Below, piece after piece: positions 1-9,929 of a stretch of 37,420 nt of DNA (position 1 is the stretch's first letter; each line of letters opens with the position of its first letter). A program made the position numbers and the translations under genes. The notes below the pieces were generated by a model. That model ran no database searches. It saw nothing but the letters and a program-made list of their open reading frames with translations, and was not told where the DNA came from. Source of the stretch: Phoronis australis (taxonomy: Eukaryota; Phoronida; Phoronidae); the NCBI GenBank assembly GCA_002633005.1, contig NMRA01000057.1, forward strand, positions 1,148,595 through 1,186,014, in the 5' to 3' direction.

Positions 1-1119
1 TCAGCATTGATTGATGTAACTGTCACTGATAAACTTTTAGAAATCATTCCAAACAATAATAATGCTTTGATGTACGAAAAGATCCCGATTGCTACGTCAA
101 GTATCGTATCACATATCACAACATACAAAGATTAACCAGACTCTGGCTGGCGACTGACTGCCGCGAAGTCGACATCGGCGAGTGCCTCAGTTAACAGGCA
201 TCGGTAGAATAATCATGGAATAATCGTTAAAATAATCACAAACCTTACCTTTGTATGAGGTCGTGCTTACTTCCTCTCATAGAAGCACCCTTTTTACGCA
301 CTCTCAGATTTAGTTGGCACGGCTGCAAGCCATTTCACCATGTATTTAAAGGGCTCGCGAAATCGAGGCTGTTAATCTGTCACCACTAGTACACGCACGC
401 CCTCTAGTTAGTGTAGATTTTCCGAATAGCCCCATTGGTATGTCATTACGTGACGTAACTAAAATAGCTATTAAATGGTCACAAGTCTTGAAAAACCACA
501 ATAAGTGAGGGATAAAATGAGTTATACCTTAACTTATATTTATCCCATACGCGTTGAATCTGGCGAGTGCAATGCGGCCATGTAATAATTTTTCCGTATT
601 CACATCCCGTACATGTAGGTCAATGTCGACTCGACGTCGTTAGCGGGTTCGAACATTAAGCTTTCCGAATATACAGTGTGTAGTTTAAAGTATTACAGTT
701 GCAGTAGTCTTAATAACACTCGACATGCAATCAAGCCGGCCCTGAACGTAACATCTGGTACAAAACTGTTAATTATATGACACTTCTGTATAACTTTTCA
801 ATTATTAAATGTCATATTGTCTGCAACTCAGGCGCCGATTCCTCGGTAATAACTATATCAAACATTATTGTTATTTAACTATTTTCAGGAGATGTCACAA
901 AGTTCAATGAACAGTTACCGTTGTTTTCTTCTTTGTTATCTCTTTTCAAGTAGTAAAGCGCTTTTAAATTTAAAACTTACTTTTACTAGAGAAAACTTAC
1001 AACCTAACATGCAAGTACATACATATAAGATGTGATCCGCCACGTGAACAGTCTGAGTGAAGTATTCAAATACTCTGCCGAAAAAATGAAAGAAACATAG
1101 GAATTCGAAGCCTATGGGA
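1..1119. other. Non-coding stretch, nothing recognised
   Basis: I see no convincing gene. A good acceptor (tract ending TTTTCAG at about 888) precedes an ATG at 892 that opens a 47-codon frame ending at 1035, with a mildly hydrophobic start. No clear donor or partner exon supports it, so it is not called as a gene. Confidence 0.4.
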
Positions 1120-1258
1120 TAAATACAAAACGTACCTCGATTGGCGTAGATGAGTAATATCCCACTCGACATTATTCGGCGTATATGTCGATACGCCGAA
1201 TAATGTCTCGTAGAATATTACTTCATCTACGCCACTATCGGTACGTTTTGTGTATTTA
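1120..1258. repeat. Long imperfect foldback hairpin (MITE-like)
   Basis: The left arm 1120-1184 and right arm 1191-1258 are near-complete reverse complements, separated by only about 6 bases. The innermost 15 bases, CATTATTCGGCGTAT, pair perfectly, and the outer ends share TAAATACA and CAAAACGTACC. A few small bulges and mismatches lie between. At about 65 bp per arm it is longer than a usual animal microRNA precursor, so a foldback transposon or recent inverted duplication is more likely. A long double-stranded RNA would form if it were transcribed. Confidence 0.8.
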
Positions 1259-2475
1259 ATTTGCGCATTTATTCATTGTACGGTGTCATGTTTTTAACCG
1301 TGTAACCCCCTTTTGCATGTCACCACAGTACTCCTATATTTTATCAAATATAACATTCCAACACACTGCCTTCGGATCTTGATATCCCATGTCCCAGAAA
1401 TAAAATCCGCCGCGGTTTAGGTACACCTTTCCAAATCGTTTCCGGATAATTTTATGAAGCTGACAGACCAAGAATCTTCTGACATTTAACAGTAATCTTA
1501 AAAATAATTTACTTCTTTTAAGAAGTTTCGAAAATCATTTAAAATGGTTTTCAAAAGTTTGTATGCTATCGTTATTTAAAATATTTTTGTATAGTTCTAG
1601 ATATATGTTTGATAAGTTTGTTTTCTTTCCTTCAGATATTTATAGTTAGAATAGTTCCCGGTTAAATGATATTCTCTCGTAGCTTAAATTTAACTTTTTT
1701 TCTTGGGCTTTGAGTATTTTAGGTCCTTTTCCATACACTCAAGCTTCGATGTTACATGTAACTGTGGTTCACCCCGAAGTTGAGCGTGAGAGTTCACATC
1801 AACTTGGGAATTATAGTTCAGCGAACTTACATGTATCACAAGGTGGGCCAATGTGAAACACGTACAACGAGGTATATACAGTACATGTATAATTAATTTA
1901 TCTCGTTGGACTTGTATTCACGTACGTTTGTACGCCTTATTATTTTTGTTCTTGCCATCAAAAATGACAAGGACGTCCCCAACTCCCCACACAGACGCCA
2001 GGACGTCAACTTTGCAATGCAATTAACGCTTGCCAGGTTGAGATGATGAAGACTGACGGCACGTAACAGAAAATTGAGTCTCGTGATCCTTGAAAAGGCG
2101 GTATAACTTTTGGCGGGAACTCGTTTTGCGTACACCAAACATTCAATGTTTTTTATTACTTTAAGCAAAGAATCCAGCAAACACGTGGACAAATTGAAAC
2201 AAAATGCTTATACTGCCAAAATACAGCTCGCGAATGCAGTGACACTTACCGACAACTCCGATGGCGTCGAAGTTAAGTGTTCTCATTATACCGGAGCGTC
2301 GACGCATCGCTGTTAAAAACCCACCTCTTAACTCTGGAGTTAAGTAGCTCTGCTAAATTCGATAAAAGTCCAAATTCCCACCTACCGAAGTTTCAGTATT
2401 ACCGATTAACCTTTGGAGGTAATAGGAAAGGTCAATCTTAACGTATTGGCTTTTTCACAAAAAGTGGCACCGTTA

Positions 2476-2478
<3 letters not shown>
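1259..2478. other. Non-coding stretch, nothing recognised
   Basis: AT-rich sequence with three TACATGTA palindromes near 1753, 1828 and 1884. Open frames on both strands are short and lack splice or codon support. I see no gene. Confidence 0.4.

Positions 2479-2530
<52 letters not shown>
2479..2530. repeat. (TG)26 microsatellite
   Basis: An uninterrupted TG dinucleotide run of 52 bases, followed by a degenerate tail (TTTGTTTGTGTGG). It is likely length-polymorphic. Confidence 0.97.
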
Positions 2531-2533
<3 letters not shown>

Positions 2534-2895
2534 TTTGTGTGGTGCCCATCGTGTTTTCTATCAAAAGCCCGGAACATTAGGGAGTTCTGCACGATAGCCG
2601 GCCGATCATCCGCAGATGACGTACTAGCCAGCGATTGAGGAATAGGAAATTGTTAACTTTGCCACACTGTGCACAGGGTGTTAATTTCTTACGCCAAAGC
2701 TCCTGAAAACCTACTGATCGTCGCTCGACTGTCGCTTAACTATTTTAATCTATTCCTAGACGCTTACTGACCACCTGCATCGGCGTCTTAACCTTTATGA
2801 TTGTCTTAAAGATCGCAGCATGGTTTCCTTCATATATGAGGATCTGACTTCAGAATTTGAAAAATGTTCAACCGCTTAATTTTTTTTCATTACAG
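2531..2895. other. Non-coding stretch, nothing recognised
   Basis: No gene recognised. The stretch ends in a strong splice-acceptor-like tract: a T-run followed by CATTACAG, ending at 2895. Confidence 0.4.
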
Positions 2896-3057
2896 GTTGC
2901 TTGTAGTTTTGTGAAAAAATACAACTTAGTGCGCGCTTTCAAAGTGGAACATAAAACAGTGGCGGATCTAGGATATCATAAAGGGGGCCCACACGATTGC
3001 ATGGGCCCACACAGTCTAACTATAGGTGGGCTCGGGTTTAAGAGGATGGACGACTAA
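2896..3057 (+). CDS. Possible exon fragment, interrupted by a MITE
   Basis: A very good acceptor (T-rich tract plus TTACAG) ends at 2895, and an open frame then starts VACSFVKKYNLVRAF and runs for about 20 residues before the TIR element begins at 2957. The frame happens to stay open into the element and stops at 3055-3057, so the end of the ORF is transposon-derived. I do not recognise the protein. It may be an exon cut by the insertion, an exonised element, or chance; only the splice signal argues for it. Confidence 0.2.
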   Translation, partial: VACSFVKKYNLVRAFKVEHKTVADLGYHKGGPHDCMGPHSLTIGGLGFKRMDD

Positions 3058-3247
3058 AACAAAAAAAGAATAAAAAATAAACGGGAAACCGGGTATGCAA
3101 CTGTGCACATTGTTAAATTTTGTTTCAGCAACATTTTAATTACCGGGATTAGTTAATAAACTTAGTATTTCCTCACGGTCTTGTTTTATTTTTTCCAGTA
3201 GCCAAGAGAGGGTGGCCGGGACCCCTGCCCTCCTAAATCCACCTATG
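2957..3247. mobile_element. Small TIR element (MITE), copy 1
   Basis: The left end is CAGTGGCGGATCTAGGAT (2957 on). The right end CCTAAATCCACCTATG (3232-3247) is its degenerate inverted copy. The interior shares with copy 2 (5131-5351) a G-rich tract just inside the left end, and a stretch reading ATTTCCTCACG followed by TCTT and a T-rich run near the right end. The left 14 bases also match the TIR of the larger element at 16855-18782. There is no coding capacity. hAT-like is plausible from the TIR style, but I found no convincing 8-bp target duplication, so the superfamily is inferred. Confidence 0.65.
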
Positions 3248-3301
3248 TAAAATGTGTGACGTCTCTTCAGAGTCGAACGCCTGAATGTTAGAGCCAATGG
3301 A

Positions 3302-4208
3302 TTAAGGAAATGGCGGCAATAGTTGCATGAATACCAAGTTCTTATTAGTGATAACGGCTGCTATGCTGCCTACAAACGCGGCAATAACAAGTATGACTAA
3401 ACCTGGCCGACCAGTCGCGGCCAAAACTGTAAGTATTTTGTGAAAGTTTGGATTTTAGGACCGTTTAGACTTAGATTTTTGCAGTTCATGTTCCTTGCTT
3501 TTGGTAAGGATACTCTCGTGTAACGGTAAACAAAAACACAAATGTCTACTCCAAATTGTATTGTCGGGCTTTCTTAATCAAACTTTTTTGACGTAAATTA
3601 AATTTTGTTTACGCAGCATGTGTATTTTACGAAAATGAAGCAATGTTGTGGAACTATAAATCGGCGTCTTCTGTGAGTTGATGTGTTACTTCATGCAAGC
3701 ACTAACACCCGCTGGTATCGTTTACCTCTGGAAAGAAAAAATATTCTTATGAGTTGAAGTTTGGCTGGAATCAACCTGTCACCGTCGTGGGCTTTTCATT
3801 TAAGCTCGAGTGTATGTTCTTCAGTCATAAAATAGAGAGAATCCTTATCACAATAACGACAGGGTCATTTCTCAGGTCTAATTCAAGTTAAAAGAGAAAG
3901 GCTTTTCTGTCTAGTTAAAATATATTAATAGAAGTTGCGCCGATCGAAGGTGACCGAAAAGCTGATAGAGTAGACTTAAGAATACCTGCCAAGCAGTTCT
4001 TTCTAATAAAAATGCGTAAATGCACAGCATAGCGTACCTGATAACGTAGCATTTACTTGTTCTGTGGTCTTAATCACTGTCTGCATAATTGCGTTGACAA
4101 GTTGTTGTAACAGATTGAAAACTGCGTCAGCACCTGATGGTAGGAAAACAACCACCATTGCTACCAACAAGGTAAAGTTCATCAAGGTCATTGTCGCCAT
4201 TGTGAATT
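3302..4208 (-). CDS. Predicted two-coding-exon gene for a 95-residue secreted or membrane peptide
   Basis: Role unknown. On the minus strand a strong acceptor (CTACATTTCAG) precedes an exon starting at 4208, with ATG at 4200-4198 in good Kozak context (ACAATGG). It ends at 4038 with donor G|GTACGC in phase 1. A matching phase-1 exon runs 3426-3302 after acceptor ATACTTACAG and ends in TAA; the coding total of 288 nt is in frame. Predicted protein: signal peptide residues 1-26 (TLMNFTLLVAMVVVFL core, then PSGADA), an amphipathic segment 27-54 with sequon N50-A-T, then a hydrophobic helix 63-81. No cysteines. A non-coding 5' exon may end at 4915. The last helix slightly resembles IFI6/IFI27 tails, but the glycine-rich core of that family is absent. 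The reverse strand of exon 2 also gives a leader-like frame, the main competing reading. Confidence 0.42.
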
Positions 4209-4914
4209 CTGAAATGTAGAACATGTGGGATGAACCGGAAATGAAGTAACGCCTGCAAATTACGGAACTAAGGAAGGCGGCACTGAACAGTTAATGAGGC
4301 TGCGGCCGTGGCCAATTTGCAATGCCGGGGAAATATTAAAATCTAGGGTAGGCCACGCTTGGGAGCGTTTTTAGGTAGGCATTGCATGTAGGCTCAGTGA
4401 ATGTGGTTTGTTTGTATTTTTGATCGTGTAGGTGCACTCTTCTTCAAGATGGCTACCCCTGTTGCAAGTCTGCATTAATTGGTGGATAGCGACTGAGATT
4501 GAAATTGGCAGCGATTTCAAGTAACCTCAAATAAGCCAGACTTACAAAAAAACTAGTTGGTTGACAGTACTTTTGGACCACATTTTTGGAGTCGATAGGA
4601 AATTTGGTTTCAGAATCTGTCGGCTTCAGTCGGGCATTGGCAGAGAAGCGTGGTGGTTTTAGCGGGGTGAAATGTGCCGATTTTTTTGTTGTATAGCCCC
4701 ACCCCCCGCCTTTTCCTTAGTCTAGCCTACGTTTCAACAGGAGTGAAAGGGTCATAAATACAAGGGAGAATAAAGTTTCTGTGATGCGAAACGACTCAAA
4801 ATTTTTCATTCTTTGCATACACTTTTTGAGAGAGTGAAAACGCTTGACTTGTGTTCTGATAGGCAAACCCCAGCGAGAACTGTTCTGTGTCCCAGAAGGT
4901 TCATCAAAACTTAC
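4209..4914. other. Probable 5' intron of the 3.3-4.2 kb gene
   Basis: Runs on the minus strand from a GTAAGT donor (4914-4909) to the CTACATTTCAG acceptor (ending at 4209). A second acceptor-like tract (TTTGCAG) lies near 4252. Nothing else is recognised. Confidence 0.3.
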
Positions 4915-4962
4915 CTCAAGCACCTTCTGCAGTCGAGAGTGAATATGTACTTGCATAAACAC
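4915..4962 (-). other. Possible non-coding first exon, donor GAG|GTAAGT
   Basis: The sequence AAGGTGCTTGAG is followed by a consensus GTAAGT donor on the minus strand at 4915/4914. The first exon's 5' boundary is not visible. The ten-base string GCTTGAGGTA also occurs on the minus strand near 10241 and near 31816, the latter inside the 2-kb repeat block. This may point to related first exons, or may be chance. Confidence 0.25.
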
Positions 4963-5130
4963 AGTAGATATTAGTGTCTATTACAGCGTTCACAGTGAAC
5001 GTTTTGCCCGGCTCAATGATCGTAAGTTAATAAAAAAACGAGCGTCGTAAGTTTGGTCTGAACCCTCGTTTACTACAAGATTGTATATTTACTGCGATAG
5101 CAAAGGCCTACTCAAAACATTGAATTAGCT

Positions 5131-5351
5131 CAGTGGCGGATCTAGGATAACATAAGGGGGACAACATTCGGGCCCTCCTACTAAAAAACAAAACGGCGAA
5201 CTAACAAAAAAACGGTAAACACTTGCGCAGGTCGGCTGCTTTGGGCACTTGCAATGGCGCCCGAGCCGTCAGCCGCATGTTAATGACCGGCGTTGCTTAT
5301 GAACTGAATATTTCCTCACGCTCTTCCTTTTTTATTTTTNCCCCCCCACTG
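5131..5351. mobile_element. Small TIR element (MITE), copy 2, with assembly break
   Basis: Begins CAGTGGCGGATCTAGGAT, identical over 18 bases to copy 1 at 2957, followed by a similar G-rich tract. Near its end it shares ATTTCCTCACG, TCTT and a T-run with copy 1, then a single N at 5340, a C-run and CACTG. The right TIR is largely missing at the N, so the copy is truncated or misassembled there. Confidence 0.6.
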
Positions 5352-7660
5352 CATGTCATTTTATGCGCCGGACATAATGACGTCAACTATCAATTCTTTG
5401 CAAATTCAGAATCACTGTATAGCCGCTTTGAATACATGCACTGAATGGTTTGAAAGAACACAACCGTGAAGGGAACATTGCAAATCTTACCTTTCCCGCG
5501 TGAATCCAAAGCAAAGTTAATCAAATGAAAGTGGTGCCTAGATGTGAACTTTATATATCATTGTGGTTCCCAGTTACGTCAAATTATTGAAATCTTTTAT
5601 GAAAAGTAGATTACCATGACAATGCCCATCACATTTGCTACCATTGAGTTTGTGTTACGTAATTTTTTAGCACAAATGTGGATCATCTGCATAGTATTCA
5701 AAGGGACCTTCTCGGCGAGATAAGTAATTATACATTAACAATAACGCAGTACCGAGACCACTAATTTCGCAGTAGCTGGCAAACACTCTACCAACACCCC
5801 ACGCTTTAAAAATAGCAGTGTCCTAAAGGTGTTTAAATGATTAAGAGACCGGTCGTAGTTTCAGCGAATGTCTGACCGACATGCAACGGCGAGAATCAAC
5901 GATTGGTAACACAATCACAAAAAGCACAACGCAATTGGTTAAATTATAGCTCTGGTCAAAGTTAATAACTTCAAAATAGTACATCCCATTCAACGGTGAT
6001 CCTCAAATTACCTACTTTGTGGCCGCAAAACGATAATAAACTTTTACCAGAGCTAGAAAACAGCAAAATTTGTTGTTTCTATCATTTTACTACGAATCGC
6101 CGATTCCTTTGAGTTAGTACGCTTCAAGTCACAATTTTTGAAAATCGGGGAAGTGAGCTTAGTAGCCGATCAAAGCCGGTGAGAAAAAAGGTAACATCCC
6201 TAGCGCACATTGTATTTGGTAAAAAGAGACGGAAAGCAGAAGCACATACCTCTCTAGAACAAACCTTTGGGGACAAAATCGTGCAAGATGAACCATTTGC
6301 AGAAATGCCGAGCAGTCATGTGAGTTTGCAATCCTCTCCAGTTCTGCTAACATTTCAGTTACTTTAAGCGTAATCCATATTCTTAAGGCCAACAATGTTT
6401 CTATTTTTTACTGATTAACCGATTAAATTCTTCAACGAGTCTCAAAAGTTTTCATGGCCAGTCAGAACAAAACTCGCTTTTCCTAGATGACCGTTTTCGA
6501 AATCCCATATCATGACGCTGATACGTGATAACCTAAGCAGGCCCGTGGAAAGGCAAAAATTATTGGGGGAGGGGGCACAAACCATTTCGACTTCTCCAAA
6601 CAACAAATTCAGCTCCCGTGGATCACTGAGATTCTGCGCAGGCCCACTGCATGATTCATTTTCTTTTTAACGTGGGTACGTCAGTCATGACGTGCACGCG
6701 AATCAGGACAAGCAAGCAATTCAGTTTTGAAGAACTAAAATTCGTTGCTCAATACTACTGGAAACTAAGAACACCGAGGAAGTGCAAAAACAACCTTTCC
6801 AAGTAATGAGTTTAATTTTATTTACTTAAGAATTTTTAAAACGGTTCTTTATCTACGGTTAGTGAGTCCGAATTTCATCAATGTCTTTGAGAGTTATTTT
6901 AGATATGCAAAAATCGTCAAAAAGTGTACTTTACTATTCGGGGATGGGATTATAAAGTTTTTCCAACTTCAGGCTGCAATTAAATTCACTGAAACACCAT
7001 CAATTCTTACAAGATTAGCTTCTAATTGTCAAAAATCATCTATGAATCAATCGATTTTCGTAGATACATAAACAAGTAAATAAAAAACCAACGAATTCGT
7101 TTATCAAAACGGAATGTTATAAGCAATTTCTGCGTGCAGTTTGCAGATTTTTACGGGTAGTAACCGGGGGAACATGGAAGGTGGGGCATTCGTATTATGA
7201 TGTATTTCTGCTCATTTTTGAGGTACCTATAACGGTTCACAAAGTAAATTTGAACTCCACTGACAAAAAAACGCTGAAATCTTTGTTTATGATTGCGAGA
7301 GTTCTTTGAGTACCCTTTTTCGACATATGCACGGTCATCACAAAAAGTAGCCTAAACAGCAGTGTTTTCCATATGAAGGTATTCCTTACAAACAACTTGT
7401 AGTAACCATCTTCAAAAAAGAAATATTGTTATACTACGGGAAACAGTAACATTATTTTATAACTAACGATCGGAAATACTCCTTTTGTGTAATTCACAAA
7501 TAGTGGTGTTCACGTTCTTCAGTATTCCAACCTTTCGATGGCGGCAATCCTACTCACGGTATTTTTTCAAATTTTTGATTGTTTGGGTAGAATGGCTGTG
7601 CTGTGCACGAATGTTTTGTGTTTTTTTGATGAATATGGAATCTCAACTTCCATCATGAAT
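5352..7660. other. Non-coding stretch, nothing firm
   Basis: No recognisable gene or repeat. A minus-strand frame at about 6352-6250 (starts MLAELERIANSHDC) ends at a donor-like GTATGTG, but no partner exon or homology is apparent. The remainder is AT-rich and low in coding signal. Confidence 0.35.
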
Positions 7661-8471
7661 ATTTGGCAGTGTCGGATTTACATGTTTAAAGGGACAAAGG
7701 GACATTTCCCCCGAACTGCTCCACCGAGAGAGGGTGCCGTCTGAAATGGGACACCTTAAGGCTAAATATCATTGAGCTTGGAAAGAAAGTGTGACAGTGC
7801 ATTTCACCGCCATGTGGTCCCAAAACGAAGGAGGGAGTGGCCGGTTGCACGATTTCACAAAGACAGGAAAATAGAGGTAATCGATTCCAACATTGGGCCC
7901 TCTTTGCGTGAGCGGCTCCTTAAGAATTTGTTAATAAAAACACAAAAAGGGTGGCATCAATCATGGCCTCCTTCAAGGGCGCGGCCCCTAAATATGAAAA
8001 TATTTATACTGTCAAATATCAGGAAATACGCAGAATTGATGTCATCTGTAAGGTCATCAATTTTTCTCAAGTAGCACTTTCGAGAAAAAAAATGATGCGA
8101 AAGTTGTCTCCGTTATCCCTTGCCGGAAAGGGTCATCTGGAAAAATATAGCTTTGCATTTGCAAAAAATTAACGTACATGTATTGAATTTGAAAATCCAG
8201 TAAATTAGTACGCTCCGCAAAACCTTCACTTTACAAATTTTCTCGATTTTTCGAAATATATGTATGATTGATTTCGTGCACGTTTTCAAGTGCGTTTTGA
8301 CGACTTGTGCTGCAAAAGCAGAGACTCTAACGACAATGTCCTGACCAGGGTCCTCAAAAGGTAAACCATGCACTGATGAAGAGTTGTTATATTTTCGCTT
8401 GAAATTTTTCTTACCCGCATTTCGCAGTCTCGCTTTTCCCGACTGTCCCCGCCTATGTCGGTTGCCACGAT
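7661..8471. other. Possible decayed repeat, no gene called
   Basis: Near 7670 the string GGCAGTGTCGGATTTACA resembles the CAGTGGCGGATCTA termini elsewhere in the window, but no matching right end was found. Overlapping short frames on both strands (for example 7772-8074 plus, 8113-8373 minus) have no recognised domain. Confidence 0.25.
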
Positions 8472-8500
8472 CAATGAGCTATACCAGGTATAGCTCATTG
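8472..8500. repeat. Perfect 14-bp-arm palindrome between direct repeats
   Basis: CAATGAGCTATACC, one A, then the exact inverse GGTATAGCTCATTG. The direct repeat TTGCCACGAT occurs at 8462-8471 and again at 8498-8507, overlapping the right arm. The arrangement looks like a small templated or target-duplicating insertion. Confidence 0.85.
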
Positions 8501-8507
8501 CCACGAT

Positions 8508-9195
8508 TTAAACCTGACGCCTGGAAATTTTTTTGGGGCCTGTTCCCCCCCCCCCTCGCTTCCTAAAGGTCCTGCTAAGCAGTTTTTTCAGTCTGTGGGG
8601 GGTAACTATTATAAGAGTAGAACATGGAGGGCAATTTGAGCTTGTGAGTTAGGCGGTACCAGAATTTCACATGCTTCAACAGCTAGAGAAGTCATAGGTC
8701 AATAGCCTCACAAATTTTCGTGAAAATAAAAACATCCGAATAACACATTTACATAAGAAAATTGAAAAAGCCCCTAGACACTGCAGCTGCTGCAGTGTTG
8801 TGAGAATCAATTCGTATAATTTAATTCATCTGAACGAGGTACAATTCCCTACATTGTACGCTGAGCGTGTTTCTTTGGCTAAGATTCTTGGGTAAGTTAA
8901 TTCTTGTTAGAGGTGCTAACACTTAATTTAGGTGCGTAACGTTCACTGATTTGGCCAACGATACACGAGACAATGACGGCAGTAATTATTCGCCCGTAGA
9001 TCAAAACTACTTTGCTTGCACTATTCGCTCAGAGGTCAACATTCCAACCTTGCCGAACAATCATTTCAGTGACCGCCCTTTTGTAAGTTCACACCATTAA
9101 GACTTTACGAAATACCTTTCTCACTAACGCGATCTTCAGTGTATGATATCACCAAACTCACAAGAAATTTACCCTGATACGCAGCAAAATGTAAC
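8508..9195. other. Non-coding stretch with one short palindrome
   Basis: Contains a perfect 19-bp palindrome, CACTGCAGC-T-GCTGCAGTG, at 8779-8797. No gene or other repeat recognised. Confidence 0.45.
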
Positions 9196-9511
9196 AATTT
9201 CGAAAAATGTAACAACTGTTACATTTTACGCCATTGTTCTACATTTTACGTTGCTAGGCTTCTCTGAAACGTAACTAAGTGTTACATTTCATGCAATTGT
9301 TACAATTCTGTTCGTCGAATGCACAAGTGAGAAATGCGGAAAATACTCGAGTACCCCCGTCGTGTCAGATGCCACTTGTTCGTGATTTCGGTCATTTGCT
9401 TTGTGATATGACGTTGGTTTCGGAAAATCTAACAATGGTGGTTTTCTTGCATGTGCATTCGACATATATTTTAACAAGTAGTTACGTTTAGTTGTTACAT
9501 TTTACGAAATT
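9196..9511. mobile_element. MITE with 22-bp terminal inverted repeats
   Basis: The left end 9196-9217 begins AATTTCGAAAAATGTAACAA and ends CT. The right end 9490-9511 is its inverse with one mismatch. Several further TGTTACATTT copies lie just inside the left end (9217-9300), giving repeat-rich subtermini typical of DNA-transposon derivatives. Total size is 316 bp. The two open frames inside are short and opposite, with no domain. The superfamily cannot be assigned by eye. Confidence 0.7.
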
Positions 9512-9607
9512 ACGGAGTATGAACGCACCCCTGGTAGTGGCTGAATGTAGCACTACCATGTTTGCTAGCGAATTAGTCGAATTAAAAATATATTCACCTA
9601 AATTTGT

Positions 9608-9896
9608 TCAAACGGGACTTTTTTCTTCATCCAAAAAGTTAGAATCTTCCGACCTTAGCTCAGGTACGTCTCTCACGTGCCATTCCAAGTGATACTTACA
9701 GGACTGTCCTGGGGTGTCTACCGCAAACGCAAGACACTCTTGAGTGAAGTTCTTATCACGCTTTGGCGACATCTCGTGAAGATCCACGTGATCTTGCTTT
9801 TCTCGTAACAAACATGATCTACGAAATGCATCCCAGATTCGTCCCTTGCCAGTGTAGCGAGTAGGTTGCGTAACAACGCCGCGTATGTACATGTAC
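9608..9896 (-). CDS. Coding-like exon, protein not recognised
   Basis: On the minus strand an acceptor (ATGTTCAG) ends at 9897 and an open frame follows from 9896. Its composition looks coding, rich in charged and polar residues; landmarks are TQPTRYTGKGRIWDAFRRS and LHEMSPKRDKNF. The frame either stops at 9608 (about 95 residues, ending KSPV) or is spliced at a consensus GTAAGT donor after position 9700, which would make a 197-nt internal exon with 65 full codons. The MITE at 9196-9511 lies just downstream. I do not recognise a family and see no partner exon. Pseudogene fragment or transposon-derived exon are alternatives. Confidence 0.35.
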
Positions 9897-9929
9897 CTGA
9901 ACATGTAATACAGCTTTTGAAAACACATG

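Noticed and set aside
892-1035. 47-codon plus-strand ORF after a good acceptor.
   Set aside because: No clear donor, weak leader, and no recognised product.
3327-3428. Plus-strand frame starting MNTKFLLVITAAMLPTNA and ending at a GTAAGT donor, which looks like a signal-peptide exon.
   Set aside because: It is the antisense of the proposed minus-strand last exon. The paralogous minus-strand last-exon segment at 36123-36208 keeps the acceptor (CTTCCAG) but has no GT donor on the plus strand, and the minus reading pairs in phase with the exon at 4038-4200. Not fully excluded.
3302-4200. Membership of the interferon-inducible IFI6/IFI27 (ISG12) family.
   Set aside because: Only the last hydrophobic helix is vaguely similar; the long Gly/Ala-rich core that defines the family is missing.
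6250-6352. Minus-strand exon-like frame MLAELERIANSHDC ending at GTATGTG.
   Set aside because: No acceptor or partner exon found, and no domain; composition alone is insufficient.
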